NCBI GenBank assembly: GCA_019417325.1
Contig: DXVO01000030.1
Coordinates: forward strand, 211,219 to 275,218
DNA: 64,000 nucleotides
Source: Parabacteroides sp.
Lineage (GTDB): Bacteria; Bacteroidota; Bacteroidia; Bacteroidales; Tannerellaceae
Reading direction: 5' to 3'
Of this stretch, positions 55,406 through 64,000 are shown piece after piece; the stretch's first letter is position 1; every line of letters starts with the position of its first letter. The notes under the pieces were generated by a model, which saw nothing but the letters and a program-made list of their open reading frames with translations, was not told the origin of the DNA and ran no database searches. The translations under genes were made by a program, and so were the position numbers.

Positions 55406-56656
55406 TTATTCCAAAACCAATACTTCGTTATCCTTATAGCTTTCGTAGCTGGAAACGATCACTTTTTCGCCCGGTTCAAGTCCTTCCACAACTTCGTAAT
55501 ACTGCGGGTTCTGGCGTCCGATACGGATTTTACGGCGATAAGCCTTCTTGCCATCCTTATCAAGAACAAATATCCAGTTTCCACCTGTGCTCTGGAAGAA
55601 AGTTCCGCGAGGAATGATTACGCTTTCGGTAGGTTGCCCCAGTTCCAAGTTGATGTAGTAGGTCTGTCCGCTACGGATATTATCGGGACGTTCGCCGGTA
55701 AAGACGAAATCGGTACGGAACTTACCTTCACGAACTTCCGGATATACTTTACGCACGGTAAGGGCAAAGTTTGTTCCCTGGCGGTCGAAGGTTGCACTCA
55801 AACCCTGTTTTACACGGTCGATATAATGTTCGTCTATCATCGCTTCAATCTTGTAATCGGAAAGGTCGTTTATCTGACCTATTTTCTGTCCCGGAGATAC
55901 ATTTTGTCCCAATACGACATCCAGCAAACCCAGCTCGCCATTAATCTGTGAACGGATATTCAAGTGTTCCTTACGTTCATGGACCAACTGGATATTACGA
56001 CGCATATTTGCCAAACTGGTTTCCATTTCGTCCATCTGGATGGTGCGGGAAATAGAATCCTGACGCAGACGTTCTACCACCAGGTCATATTTGTTACTTG
56101 CCAGTTCATAGTCTTCTTTCGCTTTCAGATACTCTTCCTTGGCAATCAGGTTTTCTTCATACAAACGTTTCTGCTGGTTATAAGCACGACGGAAGCGGGT
56201 CATATCGGCATCCAGTTGTAAACGCTCCGTCATATTGCTCAAGCGGTCTTGCTCCATTGTCACCTGTGTATTACGCAGGAAATTCTGTTTTTCAGCCAAC
56301 TGAGCTTCTGCATCCAATATCTGTAAATCGAGGTTCGAGTTGGAGAGACGTACGATGATGTCACCCTTTTTCACCTGTGCGCCTTCTTCCACTACCCTTT
56401 CCTGTACGATACCTCCTTCTTCCGGACTAAGCTGTACTACGGTGATAGGTTGAACCTGTCCGTCTACACGAACAAAATCATTAAACTGTTCCTTAGTCAC
56501 ATTGCCGATATTAATACCACGTGCATCTATTTTCAAGGTTGATGCATGGTCGCCGAAAATAATCCATCCAACCAAGATGAGAATAAAAGCTCCGCCTGCG
56601 ATATAAGGAATATGCTTTTTCTGAATCCCTTTCTTTTTTTCTAACTGTATATCCAT
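55406..56656 (-). CDS. HlyD/MFP-type efflux periplasmic adaptor
   Basis: The 416-residue protein has one N-terminal membrane helix (about 17-34), a barrel-sandwich start (VRVDGQVQPITVVQLSPEEGG), a long coiled coil (about 105-235) and a beta-barrel region (YKIEAMIDEHYIDRVKQGLSATF; GLEPGEKVIVSSYE). It links an inner-membrane pump to TolC. It follows tolC by 39 bases and is controlled with it. The inner-membrane partner is not adjacent; the permeases at 38-45 kb are candidates. Confidence 0.9.
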   Translation of the reverse strand: MDIQLEKKKGIQKKHIPYIAGGAFILILVGWIIFGDHASTLKIDARGINIGNVTKEQFNDFVRVDGQVQPITVVQLSPEEGGIVQERVVEEGAQVKKGDIIVRLSNSNLDLQILDAEAQLAEKQNFLRNTQVTMEQDRLSNMTERLQLDADMTRFRRAYNQQKRLYEENLIAKEEYLKAKEDYELASNKYDLVVERLRQDSISRTIQMDEMETSLANMRRNIQLVHERKEHLNIRSQINGELGLLDVVLGQNVSPGQKIGQINDLSDYKIEAMIDEHYIDRVKQGLSATFDRQGTNFALTVRKVYPEVREGKFRTDFVFTGERPDNIRSGQTYYINLELGQPTESVIIPRGTFFQSTGGNWIFVLDKDGKKAYRRKIRIGRQNPQYYEVVEGLEPGEKVIVSSYESYKDNEVLVLE

Positions 56657-56695
56657 GATTATCTGTTTTTATTATTTGCTAATTGAGTAAACCTG

Positions 56696-58030
56696 TTATT
56701 CCGAAATCAGTGGTTGCCCTTTATAGTAATCCACCTGGCGGCATTTTATGATATATAATAATTTCTTTTGCAGTAAATCAGCCTTAGAAGTAAGCAACGT
56801 ATTAGCGCTGGTCTGCAAATCCAGCGGGCTCATCAATCCCTCCTCGAACTTACGGAGCGTAACCATGTAAGAAAGCGTTTCCGCTTTTACTTTCTTTTCC
56901 ATCTGGATCGCTTCTTTCGCATAGCCTTCACGATCCAGGATTGCACGCTCGATATCCATCTGCAGTTGGCGGTTCACTTCTGTCTGCTGCTCATAAGCAA
57001 TCCGCATATTATTACGGGCACGACGCACATTCGTCACACGGCTCAGACCGTCAAACAAGGGGAAACTTAAATTAAAGTACAAATATTCACCCCGGTTATT
57101 CTTGAACTGTTCGCGGAATGGAGTAGTCTCATCACCTGTTTTCAAATCTTTGAAATAGCTGGTAGAAATACCTGCCTGGAACGAGATACTCGGAAGCAAC
57201 CTTCCTTTTGTCATCTGATAGCTGATTCGTTTTGCCTTATATTGGAAAGCGGCTTGCAAAACGGTAGGGTCATTATCCAATGCCCGTTCGTATATATCGC
57301 TTACTGATTCGTCAAAGAATACATACTCATTAACCGGCACAACAGTATCGACTGATAACACAGAGTCGGTAGGGAAATTCATTGCATTTTTCAAAGTCAT
57401 CATTGCCGTATTGTACAGATTTTGCTGATGGGTCAGGTTATAATCGTCGGTTGCAACCTGGGCTTCCAACTGTGCCACATCCGCTTTACCCTTCAATCCC
57501 AGTTCTTCCTGACGCTGGGCTTTATATAAAGTACGGCGGCTTTCTTCCAGTTTTTCAACGGACATTTTCACGGTTCCCTGATAATAAAGGACATCTACAT
57601 ACGCAGACATCACATTAATAGCAAGGTCATCCTTTTGTTTCCGCAAATCATTTCTACCCATATGGCGGTTCACATTTGCCAATCTCCACTGGTTAATCAG
57701 TTCTCCTCCCTGGAATAAAGGAATACTTAAAGAAGCACCGTACCCATTATTAAATGTAGAGGTATTGGTATAAGTATTTGTCTTAGGGTCTACAGAACGG
57801 CCATAACGGTATTGTGCATCTACCGATGTTGAAATTGATGGCAGGAAAGATGCAATGGCAGACTGATGTTCGGCTTTATACGTATTATTGGTATATATCT
57901 GCTGCCTTACTTTCGGACTATTCTCCACGGCATACCGCATACAATCATTCATGTCCCAGCTTTTTTCCTGTGCCATACCCGGCATTGCCAGGCTAATAGA
58001 AAGAACTGTTGTTAGTACTATTTGTTTCAT
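56696..58030 (-). CDS. TolC-family outer-membrane efflux protein
   Basis: The 444-residue protein has a signal peptide (to GMAQ) and two outer-membrane efflux repeats with long helices (ENSPKVRQQIYTNNTYKAEHQSAIASFLPSIS and ALDNDPTVLQAAFQYKAKRISYQMTKGRLLPSISF, each in parts). It forms the trimeric exit duct. It is transcribed from a near-perfect sigma-54 promoter with hlyD. Confidence 0.92.
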   Translation of the reverse strand: MKQIVLTTVLSISLAMPGMAQEKSWDMNDCMRYAVENSPKVRQQIYTNNTYKAEHQSAIASFLPSISTSVDAQYRYGRSVDPKTNTYTNTSTFNNGYGASLSIPLFQGGELINQWRLANVNRHMGRNDLRKQKDDLAINVMSAYVDVLYYQGTVKMSVEKLEESRRTLYKAQRQEELGLKGKADVAQLEAQVATDDYNLTHQQNLYNTAMMTLKNAMNFPTDSVLSVDTVVPVNEYVFFDESVSDIYERALDNDPTVLQAAFQYKAKRISYQMTKGRLLPSISFQAGISTSYFKDLKTGDETTPFREQFKNNRGEYLYFNLSFPLFDGLSRVTNVRRARNNMRIAYEQQTEVNRQLQMDIERAILDREGYAKEAIQMEKKVKAETLSYMVTLRKFEEGLMSPLDLQTSANTLLTSKADLLQKKLLYIIKCRQVDYYKGQPLISE

Positions 58031-58060
58031 TGCTATATTATTTTCTACCCTATAAAATGC

Positions 58061-58076
58061 AAAGAGCGTGCCAAAA
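58061..58076 (-). promoter_or_regulatory. Sigma-54 promoter of tolC-hlyD
   Basis: The minus strand reads TTGGCACG (58076-58069), N4 and TTGC (58064-58061), a full match to the consensus TGGCACG-N4-TTGC. The tolC ATG is 31 bp downstream. Confidence 0.9.
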
Positions 58077-58129
58077 CAGGTAAAACACTATAAAGCAATA
58101 CATTAAACAGAATACCCCAAAGCCACCTG

Positions 58130-58167
58130 TGTCAAAAAATTAGACACTGATGTAAAAATAGTTGACA
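58130..58167. promoter_or_regulatory. Pair of TGTM-N9-GACA activator sites (tolC-hlyD)
   Basis: TGTCAAAAAATTAGACA (58130-58146) and TGTAAAAATAGTTGACA (58151-58167) have centres 21 bp apart, 54 bp upstream of the sigma-54 promoter. Confidence 0.85.
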
Positions 58168-58168
58168 G

Positions 58169-59374
58169 TCAAAATGCTTCCCCGAAATTAAACACAAACC
58201 CACTCGTTCCTTTGCCGAAACCATAATCGACACGCACATTTACATTATGTTTAAATTCAAAGCGGAGCCCTAAACCATAATTAGGGAGAATATGTGCCCA
58301 GTCGAATTTCTTCAATGTAGGGAATACCGTTCCTGCTCCACCCCAGACCACACAACCGAAACGTCCGGCTATATGCTGGCGCAATTCCACCTGGCAAGCG
58401 ATCTGGTTATTGTCGATATACCGCCCGCCATAGTACCCACGCATGCGGACCCCACCCGTACCCAACTCTTCCCTTAGCGGCCAGGGTAAATCCTTATTAT
58501 TAAACTGCCCGTAAATATCCGCAGCAATCACACTTCCTTCCCATGCTTTCTGATAGACATCAAATATAACAGTCGTAGCAAACAGGTTCCGATTGAAAGT
58601 TGCAAAGAAATCAGGATAAAACACTTCCTTCAGCATCAGATATACCCCACGCTGCGGATTAGGAATAAAATCCCTCGTATCATACTGCAAAAGAACACCC
58701 AGCCCGGCAAAAAAATAAGTCCGGTTCTGTCCGAGCAAATAACCGGCATTCTCTATTTTGGACACATCCGCATAATTTAATGTAGACGTAGTCCCGATAT
58801 AAAATTCTTTTGTGAGCCTGTATACATAATCGATATCCCACTTTATCTGTTTACGGGTATATTTGCTTTTAGGGTTGACGGCACAATCATCATACGTAAT
58901 TCCCCAGAAATTCAGCGGCTTGTTTGTAAATGCCACTTTATAGGACAGACGAGCTCTGTTCCCCTTAAAAAGATTATTTCCTTTCGCCACTATCGAATAA
59001 AAGCCCAGAAGAGATGCGTTGGCAGCAATAGATATATCGGATGGCTGCATAATGGAATCGGAACGGTCCAACCGGTAAAGCCCGGTCATGATAGCACCCA
59101 GTCCGAAACTCGCCTCACGGGTATAGGAAGGAGCTGCGACAAAATTCATATCGAACTTACGCTCAAAAGTATGGTCTACATTTCCATGAAACAAACGATT
59201 CAGATAAGCAAATACCTTATTTTTCCTTTTCAACGGGGATTGAAGGGTATCGGAAGGGGAAACTGTATCCTGCACTGCCACCAGCTCTGCTAAACGAGTT
59301 ATTTGTTGCGCCTGTATCTCAGGACAGATAAAGCCAAATAATAAAATGCCACCCAGCAGTATTTTATTTTTCAT
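58169..59374 (-). CDS. Outer-membrane beta-barrel protein, BamA/D15-like
   Basis: The 401-residue protein has a signal peptide (to EIQAQ). The C-terminal barrel resembles surface-antigen D15/BamA domains (LLQYDTRDFIPNPQRGVYLMLKE; REELGTGGVRMRGYYGGRYIDN; LRFEFKHNVNVRVDYGFGKG). No POTRA domains are seen, so it is a lone barrel, shorter than BamA (700-800 residues). It lies between the tolC control sites and the divergent regulator gene; the minus-strand -7-like TATCTTTG (59418-59411) suggests its own promoter. Function unknown. Confidence 0.8.
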   Translation of the reverse strand: MKNKILLGGILLFGFICPEIQAQQITRLAELVAVQDTVSPSDTLQSPLKRKNKVFAYLNRLFHGNVDHTFERKFDMNFVAAPSYTREASFGLGAIMTGLYRLDRSDSIMQPSDISIAANASLLGFYSIVAKGNNLFKGNRARLSYKVAFTNKPLNFWGITYDDCAVNPKSKYTRKQIKWDIDYVYRLTKEFYIGTTSTLNYADVSKIENAGYLLGQNRTYFFAGLGVLLQYDTRDFIPNPQRGVYLMLKEVFYPDFFATFNRNLFATTVIFDVYQKAWEGSVIAADIYGQFNNKDLPWPLREELGTGGVRMRGYYGGRYIDNNQIACQVELRQHIAGRFGCVVWGGAGTVFPTLKKFDWAHILPNYGLGLRFEFKHNVNVRVDYGFGKGTSGFVFNFGEAF

Positions 59375-59471
59375 TGTTCAAGTTTATCAAGTTTATTATT
59401 CAGGGAAGCGCAAAGATATAAAAAATACAGTTTTTGTATCGCAAATGTGCCCTATTTACCATCCTATCATG

Positions 59472-59479
59472 TATCTTTG
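59472..59479 (+). promoter_or_regulatory. -7 element of the response-regulator gene
   Basis: TATCTTTG matches TAnnTTTG, 28 bases before ATG 59508. No good -33 TTTG is seen. Confidence 0.45.
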
Positions 59480-59507
59480 CAACATTCTTTTCAGATTCAA
59501 ATAACAA

Positions 59508-60860
59508 ATGGCAAAACAAGGTACCATACTGGTAGTAGACGATAACAAAGGGATTCTTACCGCTGTACAGATGTTGGTAGGCACCTGTTTCGAGAAGGTA
59601 ATCACCATCTCCACCCCCAATAAGATAAAAACAATACTTCACGACGAAACCGTAGACGTTGTCCTTCTGGATATGAATTTCAGCGCCGGCATCAATACCG
59701 GAAACGAAGGCCTGTTCTGGCTGGCTGAAATAAAGAAGGAAGACCCATCCGTGCAGGTAGTCCTCTTTACCGCTTATGCAGACATTGATTTGGCAATACG
59801 GGGCATCAAGGAAGGAGCAACCGATTTCATCGTGAAACCCTGGAATAATGCAAAACTGCTGGAGACATTGCAGTCCGCATACAACATACGCGCCGCTAAG
59901 CGCAAAGGCTCGTCCATGGAACAGCAGAAGCAGGTTATTTCCAAAGAGAGCGGCATGTTCTGGGGAGAAAGCAGTGCGATGCAGCAACTCCGGATACTGA
60001 TAGAGAAGGTTGCTAAAACAGATGCTAATATCCTGATTACCGGAGAGAACGGCACCGGTAAAGAAATGCTGGCACGCGAAATCCATCTGCTGTCTACCCG
60101 CAAGAAAGAGGCTATGGTCCCTGTCGATATGGGAGCAATCACCGAGACATTGTTCGAGAGCGAACTGTTCGGTCACGTAAAAGGGGCATTTACCGATGCA
60201 CGTGCCGACCGACCGGGTAAGTTTGAAGTAGCCAACAACGGCAGCCTTTTCCTTGACGAGATAGGAAACCTCTCCTATCACTTGCAGGCGAAACTGCTTA
60301 CCGCCCTGCAACGACGCAGCATCGTCCGTGTAGGAAGCAACAAACCCATTCCCATCAACATCCGCCTGATATGTGCGACCAACCGTGATTTACAAGATAT
60401 GGTCTGGAAAGAACAGTTCCGCGAGGACTTGCTTTACCGTATCAATACTATCCATGTAAAGATACCCGCCCTGCGGGAACGTCCGGAAGATATTGTACCG
60501 CTCACAGAGATATTCCTATCCAAATATGCCAATATCTATGGTAAAAAAGCAATCAGCCTCAGCAACGATGCCCAGGAGAAGTTGAAAGAACAACCGTGGT
60601 ACGGAAATATCCGCGAGTTGGAACATACCATAGAAAAAGCCGTTATCATCTCCGAAGGGGATGTGCTGGAAGCCTCCGACTTCGATTTCCCCAAACAGAA
60701 GAATACTCCTGAAAAGGAAATCACCACGCTGGAAGAGATGGAATACAACATGATTAAGAATGCAATGGACAAATGCGGCGGCAACCTTTCCTTAGTTGCC
60801 AGCCAGTTGGGCGTATCCCGGCAGACATTATATAATAAGATCAAACGTTACGGGTTATAA
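59508..60860 (+). CDS. NtrC-type sigma-54-dependent response regulator
   Basis: The 450-residue protein has three parts: a receiver domain (1-125, phospho-acceptor Asp55 in LLDMNF, with TAYAD and KPWNNAKL), a sigma-54 AAA+ domain (about 145-380) and a Fis-type helix-turn-helix (about 422-450, GGNLSLVASQLGVSRQTLYNKIK). The AAA+ part has Walker A GENGTGKE (about 178-185), GAFTDA (about 226-231; the sigma-54 contact loop, usually GAFTGA) and Walker B SLFLDEIGN. It should activate the three sigma-54 promoters in this window, whose paired sites fit a dimeric Fis-type binder. Confidence 0.95.
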   Translation: MAKQGTILVVDDNKGILTAVQMLVGTCFEKVITISTPNKIKTILHDETVDVVLLDMNFSAGINTGNEGLFWLAEIKKEDPSVQVVLFTAYADIDLAIRGIKEGATDFIVKPWNNAKLLETLQSAYNIRAAKRKGSSMEQQKQVISKESGMFWGESSAMQQLRILIEKVAKTDANILITGENGTGKEMLAREIHLLSTRKKEAMVPVDMGAITETLFESELFGHVKGAFTDARADRPGKFEVANNGSLFLDEIGNLSYHLQAKLLTALQRRSIVRVGSNKPIPINIRLICATNRDLQDMVWKEQFREDLLYRINTIHVKIPALRERPEDIVPLTEIFLSKYANIYGKKAISLSNDAQEKLKEQPWYGNIRELEHTIEKAVIISEGDVLEASDFDFPKQKNTPEKEITTLEEMEYNMIKNAMDKCGGNLSLVASQLGVSRQTLYNKIKRYGL

Positions 60861-60869
60861 CTGCGAACT

Positions 60870-62186
60870 ATGCTGAAAGGGTTGTACCATAATTTCATCT
60901 TCCGCTTCGTCATCTTTATCGGATTGACCATACTCGGTACCTGTTTCGCCATGAAACAAAATTGGGTATGTTTCGTTCCGACCTGTGGCTTCTGGCTATT
61001 TTACTTGCGGTTGATGTTGCTTTCCGACAAACGGTATGCCCAGAAAGTAGCATTTATGTTCGATGCCATCGACAACAGCGATTACGCTTTCCGCTATGCC
61101 ACACGCGGACGCTCGTCCAACGACAAGATGGTAAGCGAATCGTTGAACCGTATCACACAAATCCTGTTTCAGGCAAAAGCCGACGCCGTACAGAAAGAGA
61201 AATACTACGAGCTGATTATGAACTCCGTCAATACGGGGATTATCGTTCTCGACGACAAAGGGACTATCTTCCAAACCAACAACGAGGCGCTTCGCTTACT
61301 CGGCATGACGGTATTCACCAATGTCCGCCAATTAGGGCGTATCGACGACGGACTGGAACAAATGATTACCAACATCCAACCGGGCACCAAGCAGCAGGTT
61401 TCATTCACCAACGAGCGGGGAAACGTACATCTTTCCATCCGCGTATCAGAAATGACCTTGCAGGAGAAACATGTCCGTATCCTTGCCATCAACGATATAA
61501 ACAGTGAGTTGGATGAAAAGGAAATCGACTCGTGGATACGCCTGACCCGTGTATTGACACACGAAATCATGAACTCGGTCACTCCTATCACATCCCTCAG
61601 CGACACACTGCTATCCATGCACGAAGATGCAGACAGCGAAATACGCAACGGGCTGGAAGTAATCAGCACCACCGGAAAGAGTTTGATTTCCTTCGTGAAA
61701 TCCTACCGCAAGTTTACCCATATCCCTACCCCGGAACCTTCGCTGTTCTATGTGCATAAGTTTGTGGAACGCATGGCACAACTGGCACGTCACCACAACA
61801 ACTTCCCGAACATCACGTTCAGCATACAAGTCGAACCGGAAGACCTGATTGTATATGCCGACGAGAACCTGATATCCCAAGTGGTATTGAACTTGCTGAA
61901 AAATGCCATGCAAGCCATCGGCAGCGAACAAACCGACGGGCTTATCGAAATAAAGGCCTATTGCAACGAAGACGAAGCCGTTCTGATAGAGGTTAGCAAC
62001 AACGGCCCTGTTATCCCACCCGAAGAGGCGGAACATATCTTCGTTCCTTTCTTCACCACCAAAGAAGGCGGAAGCGGTATCGGGCTTTCTATTTCCCGCC
62101 AAATCATGCGCCTGTCCGGCGGAAGCATTGCCCTGAAAAGCGCACCGGCGGCGAAAAAGACTACATTTATACTGACGTTCACGTAA
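60870..62186 (+). CDS. Sensor histidine kinase of the sigma-54 two-component system
   Basis: This 438-residue kinase has two N-terminal membrane helices (about 8-28, 32-50), a PAS-like region (about 105-170, MNSVNTGIIVLDDKGTIFQTNNEAL), the phospho-acceptor His231 in VLTHEIMNSVTPI, an N box NLLKNAMQAI and G box GGSGIGLSISRQIM. It starts 9 bases after the regulator stop and phosphorylates it, by inference. The stimulus is probably an envelope stress. Confidence 0.93.
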   Translation: MLKGLYHNFIFRFVIFIGLTILGTCFAMKQNWVCFVPTCGFWLFYLRLMLLSDKRYAQKVAFMFDAIDNSDYAFRYATRGRSSNDKMVSESLNRITQILFQAKADAVQKEKYYELIMNSVNTGIIVLDDKGTIFQTNNEALRLLGMTVFTNVRQLGRIDDGLEQMITNIQPGTKQQVSFTNERGNVHLSIRVSEMTLQEKHVRILAINDINSELDEKEIDSWIRLTRVLTHEIMNSVTPITSLSDTLLSMHEDADSEIRNGLEVISTTGKSLISFVKSYRKFTHIPTPEPSLFYVHKFVERMAQLARHHNNFPNITFSIQVEPEDLIVYADENLISQVVLNLLKNAMQAIGSEQTDGLIEIKAYCNEDEAVLIEVSNNGPVIPPEEAEHIFVPFFTTKEGGSGIGLSISRQIMRLSGGSIALKSAPAAKKTTFILTFT

Positions 62187-62190
62187 GCAA

Positions 62191-62349
62191 GTTGACAATT
62201 GACAGGTGACAGTTAAAGAAAAAGGGGGATTTATGGGGTGATAGGGATTATCAATCTTCCAAAGTTTCTTTTTCTTTGAACAATCCATATCTTTGTATCG
62301 TTATTAAAACAACTATTAACTGTCAATCATCAATCGTGAACTGTCAACT
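62191..62349. repeat. TTGACAATTGACA inverted-repeat element upstream of mntH-like gene
   Basis: GTTGACAATTGACAGGTGAC (from 62191) and the region 62316-62349 (TTAACTGTCAATC, then GAACTGTCAAC) are imperfect inverted repeats, flanking about 100 bases that hold a -7-like TATCTTTG at 62288-62295. A relative lies at 35331-35401. Confidence 0.5.
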
Positions 62350-62355
62350 GAACAT

Positions 62356-63609
62356 ATGAATTTACTCGACAAACTCAAAATAAACCACCGTCCGCGTTCA
62401 GGAGGGTTGGATTTGCTAAAATATATCGGTCCGGGATTATTAGTAACCGTAGGTTTTATCGATCCGGGAAACTGGGCGACCAATCTGGCTGCCGGTTCGG
62501 AATTCGGTTATGCCCTATTGTGGGTAGTTACCTTTTCGTCCATCATGCTGATTATTATCCAGCACAATGTGGCGCACCTCGGGATTGTTACCGGACTCTG
62601 CCTTTCGGAAGCTACAAATAAGTATATGCCCCGCATACTAAGCCGCCCGATATTGGGTTCGGCGATGTTTGCCAGTATTTCCACTTCGCTGGCGGAGATA
62701 CTGGGTGGAGCCATTGCCCTGCGCATGCTGTTCGGTATGCCTATCAAGGTTGGTTCGATAATCGTTACGGTAGCATGCCTTGGCATGTTGTTCACGAATA
62801 CGTACAGCAAGATAGAACGCTGGATTATCATGTTCGTCTCCATTATCGGGCTTTCTTTCCTGTATGAACTGGCACTGGTAGATGTGGAATGGGGAGCGGC
62901 TATCCAGGGATGGGTGAAGCCTTCTTTTCCTGAAAACTCCATGTTGATTATTATGAGTGTGCTGGGTGCGGTCGTGATGCCCCACAACCTGTTCCTGCAC
63001 TCGGAAGTTATCCAGAGCCGCGAATGGAACCTGGAAGATGAAACGATTATCAAGAAGCAATTGAAATATGAGTTTTACGATACGCTGCTTTCGATGGTAA
63101 TCGGATGGGCTATCAATTCCGCCATGATTATACTGGCTGCCGCCACGTTCTTCAAGCAGAATATCAAAGTGGACGAGCTGGACCAGGCACAGCAATTGCT
63201 GGTTCCGTTGGTAGGGAATAATGCCGGAGTGATATTTGCAGCAGCGTTGTTGCTTGCCGGTGTTTCATCCACCATTACTTCCGGTATTGCAGGGGCTTCC
63301 ATTTTCGCCGGGTTCTACGGAGAAGCATATAACCATAAAGACTTGCACTCCAAACTGGGTGTGATATTGTCTTTTGTACCGGCATTGCTTATTATCTTTC
63401 TGGTAGACGACCCGTTCAAAGGCTTAATTCTATCGCAGATGCTCTTAAGCGTCCAGTTGCCGATTACGGTATTCAGCCAGGTTTACCTGACATCCAGTAA
63501 AAAGGTTATGGGTAAGTATGTGAACAGCCGTTCCACTACAATCCTGCTGGTTGTATTGGGGGCGTTGGTTACATTATTGAATATAGCTTTGCTGATTAGT
63601 TTGTTTTAA
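62356..63609 (+). CDS. Nramp-family divalent metal transporter (Mn2+/Fe2+)
   Basis: This 417-residue protein has about eleven membrane helices. TM1 carries DPGN at 36-39 (FIDPGNW), and TM6 carries MPH at about 209-211 (VVMPHNLFLHSEVIQSR); together these are the metal-binding residues of Nramp/MntH. It imports Mn2+ or Fe2+ with protons. A monocistronic gene with its own terminator, in a TTGACAATTGACA context. The gene symbol would be mntH, but substrate is not proven. Confidence 0.92.
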   Translation: MNLLDKLKINHRPRSGGLDLLKYIGPGLLVTVGFIDPGNWATNLAAGSEFGYALLWVVTFSSIMLIIIQHNVAHLGIVTGLCLSEATNKYMPRILSRPILGSAMFASISTSLAEILGGAIALRMLFGMPIKVGSIIVTVACLGMLFTNTYSKIERWIIMFVSIIGLSFLYELALVDVEWGAAIQGWVKPSFPENSMLIIMSVLGAVVMPHNLFLHSEVIQSREWNLEDETIIKKQLKYEFYDTLLSMVIGWAINSAMIILAAATFFKQNIKVDELDQAQQLLVPLVGNNAGVIFAAALLLAGVSSTITSGIAGASIFAGFYGEAYNHKDLHSKLGVILSFVPALLIIFLVDDPFKGLILSQMLLSVQLPITVFSQVYLTSSKKVMGKYVNSRSTTILLVVLGALVTLLNIALLISLF

Positions 63610-63628
63610 ATATCAATTAATACTATGG

Positions 63629-63668
63629 ATAGCCTAAAGTGATAAGAAAGCTTTAGGCTATTTTTTTG
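63629..63668 (+). terminator. Terminator after the Nramp gene
   Basis: ATAGCCTAAAG (63629-63639) pairs with CTTTAGGCTAT (63651-63661), followed by a T run. Confidence 0.93.
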
Positions 63669-63770
63669 CCCCTACCAAAAATAAAGGAAAGCCACTGCCC
63701 AAAAGAGAAATAATAAATAAGCAATGAAAAAAGCTCCCTCCTTCTTATAATTTGCTAAAAATAGAATGGT

Positions 63771-63968
63771 GAGTCCATCAAAGACTACGTTAATATTTGG
63801 CAAATATATAAAGATATTACTACATATTAATACCATAACACTTTGATTATTAAGGCTTATTGCTTATAGAAAACCCTCAAAATCGTGAGGATATATGAAT
63901 CTCAACAACTTTCACGGCATGAATTTTCTTAAGATTCCCTAATTTTTAACGTAGTCTTTGATGGACTC
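63771..63968. repeat. Perfect 23-bp inverted repeat around a 152-bp spacer (possible invertible segment)
   Basis: The arm at 63771-63793 (GAGTCCATCAAAGACTACGT then TAA) is the exact reverse complement of the arm at 63946-63968. The spacer contains no gene. Read on the minus strand it holds TATATTTG, a match to the -7 consensus TAnnTTTG, near the left arm. The layout resembles Bacteroides invertible promoters, and the regulated gene may lie beyond the window. A transposable-element end is the alternative. The remaining bases 63669-63770 and 63969-64000 hold nothing I can name. Confidence 0.75.
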
Positions 63969-64000
63969 GGAATTATATCTTTTGAAAGCCTATTGGATAA

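Noticed and set aside
60183..60200. Regulator disabled because the GAFTGA loop reads GAFTDA
   Set aside because: The variant keeps the family loop and all other motifs, and to my knowledge is common in Bacteroidetes; it is not evidence of inactivity.
59400..60311. A 303-codon minus-strand frame opposite the response regulator
   Set aside because: The opposite strand encodes a clear NtrC-type protein; the minus frame has no recognisable domain and extends past the promoter region.

Overview
The window looks like chromosome from an anaerobic Bacteroidales bacterium, most likely Parabacteroides or a close relative. The evidence is a complete Bat (aerotolerance) operon, type V (FimA/Mfa-like) fimbrial lipoproteins, an hmuYRSTUV haem locus, RteC- and Bacteroides-type integrase remnants, carboxynorspermidine decarboxylase, and promoters of the Bacteroidetes TTTG/TAnnTTTG type. 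Genus and species are inferred; no rRNA is present to confirm them.

Layout. 0-5.2 kb: small hypothetical genes, a sodium-pump beta-subunit (OadB-like) pair, a double-CDGSH Fe-S protein, a small HTH protein and a DUF2007-Usp stress protein. 5.2-6.15 kb: a long non-coding stretch with a 22-bp palindrome array and operator-like dyads. 6.15-15.3 kb: hmuYRSTUV, for haem capture, outer-membrane import and probable anaerobic iron release. 15.6-20.9 kb: a three-lipoprotein fimbrial operon followed by an AraC regulator. 21-31.1 kb (minus strand): a membrane protein, a PAP2 phosphatase, and moxR-DUF58-(orf)-batA-batB-batC-batD-batE. 31.3-36.6 kb (minus): ftsY-rimO-HU-(membrane HU/LysM), then nspC; an acyltransferase follows.

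38-62 kb holds the most coherent system in the window. Three large FtsX/MacB-like permeases (38.0-45.3 kb), a TolC-HlyD pair (55.4-58.0 kb) and a divergent NtrC-type response regulator plus histidine kinase (59.5-62.2 kb) are tied together by DNA sites. Three sigma-54 promoters, each 16 bp long, lie before permease 3, permease 2 and tolC. Each is preceded, 54-55 bp upstream, by two 17-bp sites of the form TGTM-N9-GACA whose centres are exactly 21 bp apart. I infer one envelope/efflux regulon. No ABC ATPase is found in the window.

The regulon is split by about 9.4 kb of foreign-looking DNA (45.84-55.24 kb). It begins with the first codons of a Bacteroides tyrosine integrase fused tail-to-tail with a 3'-truncated rteC. 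It continues with a decayed fimbrillin/FGE gene, more G+C-rich fimbrial genes, two membrane-anchored AraC-type regulators and a DUF1016/YhcG nuclease. The window ends with an Nramp metal transporter and a perfect 23-bp inverted repeat around a 152-bp spacer, which may be an invertible promoter segment.
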